Positions 6,744-12,860 of a stretch of DNA of 14,878 bases are shown here, one piece after another. Source of the DNA: an uncultured Clostridia bacterium. GTDB taxonomy: Bacteria > Bacillota > Clostridia > TANB77 > CAG-508. The stretch is from contig CAKPDO010000038.1 of the NCBI GenBank assembly GCA_934148985.1, positions 1 through 14,878 of the forward strand. Reading direction: 5' to 3'. The notes under the pieces are model-generated. The model was not told where the DNA came from and did not search any database. It saw only the letters and a list, made by a program, of their open reading frames with translations. The position numbers and the translations under genes are program-made. Each line of letters opens with the position of its first letter. Position 1 is the first letter of the stretch.

Positions 6744-8141
6744 ATGGAGTGTAAAGTAGAGAAAACACAAAATGCAAATGAAGTAAAATTAGAAATTACA
6801 ATAGAGGCAGAAAAATTTGAAAATGCCATAAAGAAAGTATATTTCCAAAGTGCAAAATACTTCAATATCCCAGGATTCAGAAAAGGAAAAGCACCACAAA
6901 ATATAGTAGAAAGATATTATGGAAAAGAAATATTCTATGAAGATGCATTTAATGAGTTAGTTCCAGAAGAATATGAAAAAGCACTAAAAGACAATAACAT
7001 AGATGCAGTATCTAGACCAGAAATAGATATAATAACAATGGAAAAAGGACAAGACTTAAAGTTCACAGCAATAGTACAAACAAAACCAGAAGTTGAACTT
7101 GGAAAATATAAAGGTATAGAAATTGAAAAAATAGAGTATAATGTAAAAGATGAAGACATTGAAAAAGAATTAAAATCAATGCAAGAACAAAATGCAAGAC
7201 TAATTTCAGTAGAAGATAGAGCAGCTGAAAATGGAGATACAGCAACAATAGACTTTGATGGATATGTAAACGGAGAACAATTTGATGGTGGAAAAGCTGA
7301 AAATTATGATTTAGTATTAGGAAGCCATTCATTTATCGAAGGATTTGAAGACCAAGTAGTAGGAATGAAAATAGATGAAGAAAGAGATATTAATGTAACA
7401 TTCCCAAAAGAATACTTCTCTAAAGAATTAGCTGGAAAACCAGCAGTATTCAAAGTAAAACTACATGAATTAAAGAAAAAAGAATTGCCAGAACTAGATG
7501 ATGAATTTGCAAAAGATACTAGTGAGTTCGATACTCTAGAAGAACTAAAAAATAGTATCAAAGAAAAGCAAGAAAAACAAAATAAAGACAGAGAAAAATA
7601 CGAAAAAGAAGATGCAGCAGTAAGAGCAGTTATAGAAGATATGAAAGTAGAAATTCCTTCAGGAATGATAGAAATGGAAATTGATAACATGATGAGAGAT
7701 ATGGAACAAAGAATGTCATATCAAGGAATAAAAATGGAACAATATCTAAAGATGCTAGGTCAAACTGAAGAAGAATTTAGAAAGAATTATGAACCTCAAG
7801 CAATAGATGCTATTAAATCAAGATTAGCATTAGAAGCAGTTATCAAAGCTGAAAAAATAGAAGCTACAGATGACGAAATCAAGGCTAAAATAGAAGAAAT
7901 GGCTAAAAACTATGGCAAAGATGCTAAAGAATTAGAAGAAAATGAAAATGTTAAAAATTATATAAAACAAGGAATTGAAAGTGAAAAAGCTATTGAATTT
8001 TTAGTTGCAAATAGTAAAGAAAAGAAAGCAACTAAAAAGACAACTAAAAAAGCTGAGAAAAAAGAAGAAGCTGAAGATGAAAAAAATGAAAAAGCAGCTA
8101 AAAAAACAGAAACAAAGAAACAAACTAAAAAATCAGAATAA
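6744..8141 (+). CDS. tig: Trigger factor
   Basis: A 465-residue ribosome-associated chaperone and peptidyl-prolyl isomerase that meets nascent chains at the exit tunnel. The ribosome-docking signature GFRKGKAP is at residues 44-51. The FKBP-type isomerase domain spans about 160-245 (GDTATIDFDGYVNGEQFDGG, then FIEGFEDQVVGM). The C-terminal helical domain follows. Residues 423-465 are an unusually long tail of lysine, glutamate, alanine and threonine, beyond the normal fold; it is low-complexity and probably disordered. The ATG at 6744 has GAAAGGAAG upstream. tig, clpP and clpX in this order is a common bacterial arrangement, but here a terminator-like hairpin and a repeat separate tig from clpP. 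Confidence 0.97.
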   Translation: MECKVEKTQNANEVKLEITIEAEKFENAIKKVYFQSAKYFNIPGFRKGKAPQNIVERYYGKEIFYEDAFNELVPEEYEKALKDNNIDAVSRPEIDIITMEKGQDLKFTAIVQTKPEVELGKYKGIEIEKIEYNVKDEDIEKELKSMQEQNARLISVEDRAAENGDTATIDFDGYVNGEQFDGGKAENYDLVLGSHSFIEGFEDQVVGMKIDEERDINVTFPKEYFSKELAGKPAVFKVKLHELKKKELPELDDEFAKDTSEFDTLEELKNSIKEKQEKQNKDREKYEKEDAAVRAVIEDMKVEIPSGMIEMEIDNMMRDMEQRMSYQGIKMEQYLKMLGQTEEEFRKNYEPQAIDAIKSRLALEAVIKAEKIEATDDEIKAKIEEMAKNYGKDAKELEENENVKNYIKQGIESEKAIEFLVANSKEKKATKKTTKKAEKKEEAEDEKNEKAAKKTETKKQTKKSE

Positions 8142-8160
8142 TATTAAGTAAAAGTAGGGG

Positions 8161-8200
8161 GAGGTTTAAAAAAGAGATTTTTTAATCATTCCCTCTTTTT
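8161..8200 (+). terminator. Terminator-like hairpin after tig
   Basis: GAGG (8161-8164) pairs with CCTC (8192-8195), and an inner 8-bp stem TTAAAAAA/TTTTTTAA closes a GAGA loop; a five-base T run (8196-8200) follows. The internal loop is asymmetric, so termination may be partial. Confidence 0.6.
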
Positions 8201-8207
8201 GCTAAAA

Positions 8208-8350
8208 TGACTCATTGGGACCGGTTCTTTTTGGGACTGACTCATCGGGACCGGTTCTTTTTGAGTCCATTTTGGTAAATTATTATAATAATAAAAAATG
8301 GACTCAAAAAGAACCGGTCCCGATGAGTCAGTCCCAAAAAGAACCGGTCC
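8208..8350. repeat. Large inverted repeat (56-bp perfect arms) upstream of clpP
   Basis: Positions 8218-8273 and 8295-8350 are exact reverse complements, separated by a 21-base A/T-only-like loop (8274-8294). Inside the left arm region a 26-base unit occurs twice in tandem with a 30-base period (8208-8233 and 8238-8263; one difference, T or C after ACTCA-T). Its core is GGGACCGGTTCTTTTTG; the right arm carries the same two units inverted, one with a one-base deletion. So four copies of one short unit are arranged as two pairs facing each other. The region is clearly richer in G+C than its surroundings. This looks like a REP/MITE-type palindromic element; no transposase gene is in the window. 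As RNA it would form a very stable hairpin. Confidence 0.92.
8261..8289 (+). promoter_or_regulatory. Candidate clpP promoter formed by the inverted repeat
   Basis: TTGAGT (8261-8266, end of the repeat's left arm) and TATAAT (8284-8289, in the loop) are 17 bases apart. Predicted transcription start near 8296 would leave only the right arm in the clpP message. No other promoter is visible between the tig terminator and clpP. Confidence 0.5.
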
Positions 8351-8375
8351 AATTGTCCCAGCAAGGAGGAAAAAT

Positions 8376-8981
8376 ATGTTAGAAAAAAACAGTTTAGTAC
8401 CTTATGTAATAGAACAAACAAGTAAGGGTGAACGTTCTTATGATATCTTTTCAAGATTATTAAAAGATAGAATAATATTTTTAGGTGAAGATGTGAATAG
8501 TACAACAGCTAGTTTAGTAATAGCACAAATGTTGTTCTTAGAGTCTGAAGACCCAGACAAGGAAATTTACTTTTATATAAATTCACCAGGTGGAAGTGTA
8601 ACTGATGGACTTGCAATAGTTGATACAATGAATTATATAAAATGTCCAGTATCAACATTTTGTTTAGGATTAGCAGCGAGTTTTGGAGCAGTACTTTTAG
8701 CAAATGGAGAAAAAGGAAAAAGATTTGCAATGCCAAATGCTGAAATATTAATACATCAACCTTTAATAGCAGGAGGAGGAATTTCTGGTCAAACAACAGA
8801 TATCAAAATTCATGCTGAGCAAATGATTAAAACAAGGGAAAGATTAACAAAAATCTTAGCTGATAGAACAGGAAAACCAATTGAGCAAGTTATGAAAGAT
8901 ACTGAAAGAGATAATTATATGACTGCTGAAGAAGCTTTAGAATACGGATTAATAGATGAAATTTTATATAAAAGAAAATAA
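8376..8981 (+). CDS. clpP: ATP-dependent Clp protease proteolytic subunit
   Basis: A 201-residue serine peptidase that forms the double-heptamer chamber into which ClpX or ClpC feeds unfolded substrates. The catalytic triad is Ser102 (GLAASFGA), His127 (LIHQP) and Asp179 (ERDNYM). The oxyanion-hole glycine block is INSPGGSV. Compared with Bacillus ClpP there is a three-residue insertion after the histidine (IAGGGISGQ). SFGA replaces the more usual SMGA. The start at 8376 is preferred because AGGAGG (8364-8369) sits six bases before it and LVPYVIEQTSKGERSYDI is the normal mature N-terminus. The frame is also open upstream from an ATG at 8298, but those 26 codons are simply the repeat's right arm and lack a ribosome binding site. 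clpX follows after 15 bases. Confidence 0.97.
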   Translation: MLEKNSLVPYVIEQTSKGERSYDIFSRLLKDRIIFLGEDVNSTTASLVIAQMLFLESEDPDKEIYFYINSPGGSVTDGLAIVDTMNYIKCPVSTFCLGLAASFGAVLLANGEKGKRFAMPNAEILIHQPLIAGGGISGQTTDIKIHAEQMIKTRERLTKILADRTGKPIEQVMKDTERDNYMTAEEALEYGLIDEILYKRK

Positions 8982-8996
8982 GGGAGAGTTTGGTAA

Positions 8997-10271
8997 ATGG
9001 CAAAAAACGATGAAACAATGAAAAATGTATATTGTTCTTTTTGTGGAAAGCCACAAAGTAGTGTAAAAAAAATTGTTGCAGGACCTGGTGTATATATTTG
9101 CGATGAATGTATAGGACTTTGTACTTCTATATTAGAAGAAGAAGGCTTTCTTGATGATGAAGAAACATATTCATTAAATGAAAATGAAAAAATTCCTAGT
9201 CCTAAGGAAATAAAAAAAGTTCTTGATGATTATGTAATTGGGCAAGATGAGGCTAAAAAGATATTATCTGTAGCGGTATATAATCATTATAAAAGAATAA
9301 ATCATGAAGAAAAAACGAAAAATAAAGAAGACGAAATTGAGATTCAAAAAAGCAATATTTTATTACTTGGACCGACAGGTTGTGGAAAGACACTTTTAGC
9401 TAGTACCTTAGCTAGGATTTTAAATGTACCATTTGCAATTGCCGATGCTACAACGCTTACAGAAGCTGGATATGTTGGAGAAGATGTTGAAAATATTCTT
9501 TTAAAACTTATTCAGGCAGCTGATGGAGATATTGAAAAAGCAGAAAAAGGAATTATCTATATAGATGAAATAGACAAAATAACAAGAAAATCAGAAAATC
9601 CATCAATCACAAGAGATGTAAGTGGAGAAGGAGTTCAACAAGCACTTTTAAAAATTGTTGAAGGAACAATTGCATCAGTTCCACCTCAAGGGGGAAGAAA
9701 ACATCCACATCAAGAAATGATACAAATAGATACATCAAATATATTATTTATTTGTGGAGGAGCATTTGAAGGTCTAGAAAATATTATAAGAGACAGAACT
9801 GGTAAAAAAACAATAGGTTTTGGAACATCAATTCAATCAAATAAAGAAATAGATAAATATAAAATATTTGAAGAATTGTTACCACAAGATTTGTTAAAAT
9901 TTGGTTTAATTCCAGAATTTATTGGTAGACTTCCAATTGTTGCAACTCTTAAAGAACTTGATAAAGAGGCATTAAAAAAGATTGTTGTAGAGCCTAAAAA
10001 TGCTTTAGTTAAGCAATATAAAAAATTGCTTGAAATTGATGGAGTTGAACTTGAATTTAAAGATGATGCTATAGAAGCAATTGTTAATAAAGCGATTGAA
10101 CTAAAAACAGGTGCAAGAGGGCTTCGTTCTATAATAGAGGGAATTATGACTGATATTATGTTTGAAATTCCTTCAAATGATAAAATTACTAAATGTATTA
10201 TAACTAAGGAAACTGTGGAAAATGGCAGTGAACCTGAAGTTGTCGCTGATGAAAATAAGGCAAGTGCATAA
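8997..10271 (+). CDS. clpX: ATP-dependent Clp protease ATP-binding subunit ClpX
   Basis: A 424-residue AAA+ unfoldase that recognises tagged substrates and threads them into ClpP. The N-terminal C4 zinc domain uses Cys13, 16, 35 and 38. Walker A is GPTGCGKT (125-132), Walker B IIYIDEID (186-193), the substrate-handling GGRKHPHQ loop is at 232-239, and IGFG (273-276) is the ClpP-docking loop, which confirms partnership with the adjacent ClpP. EFIGRLP carries a conserved arginine, and KTGARGLRSIIE near the C-terminus holds the sensor-2 arginine. GGGAGAG at 8982-8988 acts as ribosome binding site. No clear terminator follows the TAA, so some read-through into the next gene is possible. Confidence 0.98.
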   Translation: MAKNDETMKNVYCSFCGKPQSSVKKIVAGPGVYICDECIGLCTSILEEEGFLDDEETYSLNENEKIPSPKEIKKVLDDYVIGQDEAKKILSVAVYNHYKRINHEEKTKNKEDEIEIQKSNILLLGPTGCGKTLLASTLARILNVPFAIADATTLTEAGYVGEDVENILLKLIQAADGDIEKAEKGIIYIDEIDKITRKSENPSITRDVSGEGVQQALLKIVEGTIASVPPQGGRKHPHQEMIQIDTSNILFICGGAFEGLENIIRDRTGKKTIGFGTSIQSNKEIDKYKIFEELLPQDLLKFGLIPEFIGRLPIVATLKELDKEALKKIVVEPKNALVKQYKKLLEIDGVELEFKDDAIEAIVNKAIELKTGARGLRSIIEGIMTDIMFEIPSNDKITKCIITKETVENGSEPEVVADENKASA

Positions 10272-10298
10272 AAATTAAAGAGCAAAAATTAAAAATGC

Positions 10299-10327
10299 TT
10301 GCATATTGCCTAAAAAAGGTATATAAT
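10299..10327 (+). promoter_or_regulatory. Promoter of the unrecognised membrane protein gene
   Basis: TTGCAT (10299-10304) and TATAAT (10322-10327), spacer 17. A second TTGCAA follows the -10 box, making an interrupted TTGCA/TGCAA dyad across the promoter (10299-10303, 10328-10332). Same design as the promoter at 11270-11298. Confidence 0.8.
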
Positions 10328-10340
10328 TGCAAACATTAAA

Positions 10341-10386
10341 GTGCATTGCTCGAGAAATTGTTTTATATCTCGAAAAAATCAAGCAC
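10341..10386 (+). promoter_or_regulatory. Leader hairpin, copy 1 (shared with the FAD oxidoreductase gene)
   Basis: TCGAGA (10350-10355) pairs with TCTCGA (10368-10373) around the 12-base loop AATTGTTTTATA. Outer pairings TTG/CAA and GTGC/GCAC (10341-10344 with 10383-10386) extend it after an internal loop. It starts 23 bases after the -10 box, within the transcribed leader, and no T tract follows, so it is not a terminator. A copy with 22 of 24 identical core bases lies at 11320-11343. Confidence 0.7.
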
Positions 10387-10412
10387 TAACTAAAACAACG
10401 GGAGGTATCAAC

Positions 10413-11183
10413 ATGAAAAGATGGTTAGTTGAAGAAGAAGAAGGAGAAAAGAACCGGATTGAGAGTATAATTGCCGGAACAAGGGGTATGGCAATTGTAA
10501 CAGAGCGCTTGGCGTATGTAAGTTCGGAAAATAAAAATGGAGCTTACACATTGTCACAACAGCCAGCGTTTCTGATTAATTACAAAGATAATTATTGTGA
10601 CCTTATAGGAAAAAATTCAGTTAGCTATAATTTTAAAACAAAAATGGCAAAATCATTATGTTTCCTTATGATGCTATCAATTATATATGCGATAGCATTT
10701 AGCAAAATAGGAGAAGACATTATAATGACAGGAATGCTTTTCTTAGGATTTGGCTGCTTTACTTTGATTAGTATGGGTATCTTAGAGCTGATAAGAATAA
10801 GTATATACAAAGAGGAGAACGCAGTTGCTAAAAGAAAGTATGCATTGTATAAAGCTGTTAATGCATACAGAAAGTACGGAAGAATTCCAGCATTGGATGA
10901 GATACAAAAGGCTTCCGCTATTGTTTCATCTAAAATAGAGGAGATTAAGCCAATTCAATGTATGGGAATCTTTAATACTTTTTTGGGAATTTTTTTTATG
11001 GCTAATGGCATAGGGGCAAAATTTATTGTGTTTTTATTTTTTGCAGGAGTAATTATAGCGCTCAAATTTCACAATGTATTATGTATAACATCTTTGAGTA
11101 AGGCAAATGAAAAAGAATTAAATGAAGCGAGAGATGTTATTAAATATTTTTGTGAAAATAAAGATATGGGCTGGTTTTTTTAA
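10413..11183 (+). CDS. Unrecognised membrane protein, four predicted membrane segments
   Basis: I do not recognise this 256-residue protein. Residues 1-78 are polar, with an acidic start (EEEEGE), then hydrophobic segments at about 79-97, 103-130, 185-201 and 203-225, with a cytoplasmic-looking basic and helical stretch between the second and third (about 131-180). In that stretch ALYKAVNAYRKYGRIPALDE faintly recalls the AEHKTINCYE region of the DUF1385/YqhQ membrane family, but the defining histidine is missing, so I do not assign it. The start at 10413 has GGGAGGT six bases upstream; the open frame extends back to 10341 through the hairpin leader, which is not credible. It has its own promoter, leader hairpin and terminator. 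The first half of the gene is richer in G+C than the clp genes, suggesting transfer. Confidence 0.8.
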   Translation: MKRWLVEEEEGEKNRIESIIAGTRGMAIVTERLAYVSSENKNGAYTLSQQPAFLINYKDNYCDLIGKNSVSYNFKTKMAKSLCFLMMLSIIYAIAFSKIGEDIIMTGMLFLGFGCFTLISMGILELIRISIYKEENAVAKRKYALYKAVNAYRKYGRIPALDEIQKASAIVSSKIEEIKPIQCMGIFNTFLGIFFMANGIGAKFIVFLFFAGVIIALKFHNVLCITSLSKANEKELNEARDVIKYFCENKDMGWFF

Positions 11184-11190
11184 AAAATGA

Positions 11191-11234
11191 AAAATTGCGA
11201 TAGGTTGTCTTGAGATGACCTGTTGCAATTTTTT
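11191..11234 (+). terminator. Terminator of the membrane protein gene
   Basis: A 19-position stem (11191-11209 with 11214-11232, including several G-T pairs) with a TTGA loop, outer part AAAATTGC/GCAATTTT, ending in six T. It separates this gene from the following one. Confidence 0.88.
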
Positions 11235-11269
11235 ATATAAGAAAAAATATAAAAAGTTAACATAAAAGC

Positions 11270-11298
11270 TTGCAAAAATGAATAGAACAGTGTATAAT
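11270..11298 (+). promoter_or_regulatory. Promoter of the FAD oxidoreductase gene
   Basis: TTGCAA (11270-11275) and TATAAT (11293-11298), spacer 17. The -35 box sits in GCTTGCA, as in the promoter at 10299, and the distance from the -10 box to the leader hairpin is 21 bases here and 22 there. Confidence 0.82.
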
Positions 11299-11319
11299 AC
11301 CAATGTTAACACGCAAACA

Positions 11320-11343
11320 TCGAGAAATTATTTTGTATCTCGA
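11320..11343 (+). promoter_or_regulatory. Leader hairpin, copy 2
   Basis: TCGAGA (11320-11325) pairs with TCTCGA (11338-11343) around AATTATTTTGTA. It differs from copy 1 at two loop positions only (G to A and A to G). Flanking sequence differs, so the element and not the whole leader is conserved. Confidence 0.7.
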
Positions 11344-11350
11344 GTACAAA

Positions 11351-11366
11351 GCAATAGGAGGATTGC
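11351..11366 (+). promoter_or_regulatory. Hairpin presenting the ribosome binding site of the FAD oxidoreductase gene
   Basis: GCAAT (11351-11355) and ATTGC (11362-11366) are perfect complements flanking AGGAGG (11356-11361), the ribosome binding site seven bases before the ATG at 11369. A 5-bp stem with the Shine-Dalgarno as its loop could tune translation; it may also be chance. Confidence 0.45.
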
Positions 11367-11368
11367 AT

Positions 11369-12784
11369 ATGAAAAAAAGTTGGGATTATGTAGTTGTAGG
11401 TGGAGGTCCAGCTGGGATGTTCTTTGCATATGAATGCATCCAGCGGAACAAAAATGCTAGCGTTCTGATTATCGAAAGAGGAAAAGCTGTAGCAAAAAGA
11501 AGATGTCCGGCACAGGAAAAAGGAAAATGCATCAAGTGTAAGATTTGCAATATTGCAAATGGCTCATCAGGTGCGGGGGCGTTTTCAGATGGAAAAATGA
11601 GCCTTTTCAACGAAGATGATCAGGATTTCTATGTGGGAGGAAATTTGCATAAGTATATCGGTGTAGAAGAAACGAAAAATGTTATTAAATATACCGACGA
11701 TGTGTATTTAAGCTTTGGTGCAACAACTGAAATAAAGGGAATGAATAATCAGGAATACACGAAAAAGCTGAAGAAAATTTCCAAAGAGGCAGGCTTAAAC
11801 CTTGTTAGTATTCCAATTAGGCATCTTGGTACAGACTGGGCACATCTGGTGTATCAGAAAATTGAGAGATACCTTAAAGCTCACAAAATTAAGACTCTCT
11901 TTGAAACGGAAGTTACTGATTTGATTGTCAGTAATGGCAATGTTCAAGGAGTAAAGTACCGTTATCCAGGTGCAGAAGCAACAACAGAAGTATATGGCAA
12001 AAAAGTAGTGCTTGCTGTTGGACGTGCAGGGTCAGATTGGTTAGAGGAAATGTGCAAAAAGTATAGTATTGCGTCATCTCCGACGGCAATTGATATTGGC
12101 GTAAGATACGAACTTCCGGATTATGTTATCAAAGAAGTTAACGATAACTTGTATGAAGGAAAGTTCATCGGATTTCCAGAGCCATATGGGGACAAAGTTC
12201 GTACTTTTTGTCAGAATCCATCTGGATGGGTATCGGCAGAAAGTTATAAAGGGGATCTTACAACAGCTAATGGACATGCCTGCAAGGAGAAGAAGAGCAA
12301 AAACACAAATTTGGCATTACTTGCATCTATCGAGCTGAAGGGAGTAAAAGATCCGATTGAGTCCTCAAGAATGATGGCAAAGGCTGTCAATCAGCAGGGA
12401 AATGGGCAAATTTTGATTCAGAGATTGAGAGATTTACTTGAAGGACAACCATCTACAGAGAATGGAATAAAGTCGAATTCGGTGGAACCAACACTCAGCG
12501 CGACAGTCCCTGGAGATATTGGATCATGTATGCCGTATCGCGTTGTAAAAGATTTGATTGAATTCATCAAAATGCTAGACAAAGTTATTCCTGGATTTGC
12601 CGGAGAAGACAACTTGTTATATGCACCTGAGATCAAATTTTATAGCAACAAATTGATGCTTAATGATAGTTTTGAAACAAGCATCAAAAATCTTTATGCA
12701 ATCGGAGACGGTTGTGGTCTTACTAGAGGCCTGATGATGGCATCAGCTTCTGGCGTGCAGCTTGCAAGAGAAATTGTTAATTAA
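11369..12784 (+). CDS. FAD-dependent oxidoreductase, COG2509-type dehydrogenase
   Basis: A 471-residue flavoprotein. The N-terminal Rossmann motif VVVGGGPAGM (residues 8-17) and the acidic end of strand 2 (LIIERG, Glu36) bind the FAD ADP part; AIGDGCGLTRGLMMASASG near the C-terminus is the second FAD contact. Between them, four cysteines (46, 54, 57, 60) precede NGSSGAGAFSDGKM, a combination typical of the uncharacterised COG2509 dehydrogenases; the C-x7-C-x2-C-x2-C spacing suggests a metal or iron-sulfur site, which is inference. No signal peptide or membrane segment is seen, so it is likely cytosolic. Start chosen at 11369 for AGGAGG seven bases upstream. Base use differs from the neighbours: more G+C, CGT/CGC/CGG arginines and GCG alanines, suggesting horizontal acquisition. 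Substrate unknown. Confidence 0.88.
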   Translation: MKKSWDYVVVGGGPAGMFFAYECIQRNKNASVLIIERGKAVAKRRCPAQEKGKCIKCKICNIANGSSGAGAFSDGKMSLFNEDDQDFYVGGNLHKYIGVEETKNVIKYTDDVYLSFGATTEIKGMNNQEYTKKLKKISKEAGLNLVSIPIRHLGTDWAHLVYQKIERYLKAHKIKTLFETEVTDLIVSNGNVQGVKYRYPGAEATTEVYGKKVVLAVGRAGSDWLEEMCKKYSIASSPTAIDIGVRYELPDYVIKEVNDNLYEGKFIGFPEPYGDKVRTFCQNPSGWVSAESYKGDLTTANGHACKEKKSKNTNLALLASIELKGVKDPIESSRMMAKAVNQQGNGQILIQRLRDLLEGQPSTENGIKSNSVEPTLSATVPGDIGSCMPYRVVKDLIEFIKMLDKVIPGFAGEDNLLYAPEIKFYSNKLMLNDSFETSIKNLYAIGDGCGLTRGLMMASASGVQLAREIVN

Positions 12785-12809
12785 TTATTGCTAAGTAATT
12801 TTTGGCAAT

Positions 12810-12858
12810 AAAAAAGAAATGGAGCAGTCGATCAATTCGAATACTCTATTTCTTTTTT
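12810..12858. terminator. Terminator after the FAD oxidoreductase gene, possibly bidirectional
   Basis: Arms 12810-12831 and 12837-12858 pair with a few mismatches and wobbles; outer AAAAAAGAAAT/ATTTCTTTTTT gives an A run on one side and a T run on the other, so it can serve both the FAD gene and the leftward decayed gene. A smaller 7-bp hairpin (TTATTGC 12785-12791, GCAATAA 12805-12811) precedes it. Confidence 0.8.
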
Positions 12859-12860
12859 TA

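Noticed and set aside
8208..8350. CRISPR array
   Set aside because: Only two direct copies with a 4-base gap and two inverted copies; no spacers and no cas genes.
10341..10386. Known riboswitch or T-box in the membrane gene leader
   Set aside because: The leader is under 80 bases, with one simple hairpin, and none of the conserved blocks of preQ1, purine, SAM, FMN or T-box leaders that I know.
10341..10412. Upstream in-frame extension of the membrane protein gene
   Set aside because: It runs through the leader hairpin and has no ribosome binding site; GGGAGGT supports 10413.
11303..11368. Upstream in-frame extension of the FAD oxidoreductase
   Set aside because: It lies in the leader hairpin, close to the predicted transcription start; the Rossmann motif starts correctly from 11369.
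12123..12338. Second plus-strand open frame inside the FAD oxidoreductase gene
   Set aside because: Out-of-frame shadow in the more G+C-rich gene; no ribosome binding site.
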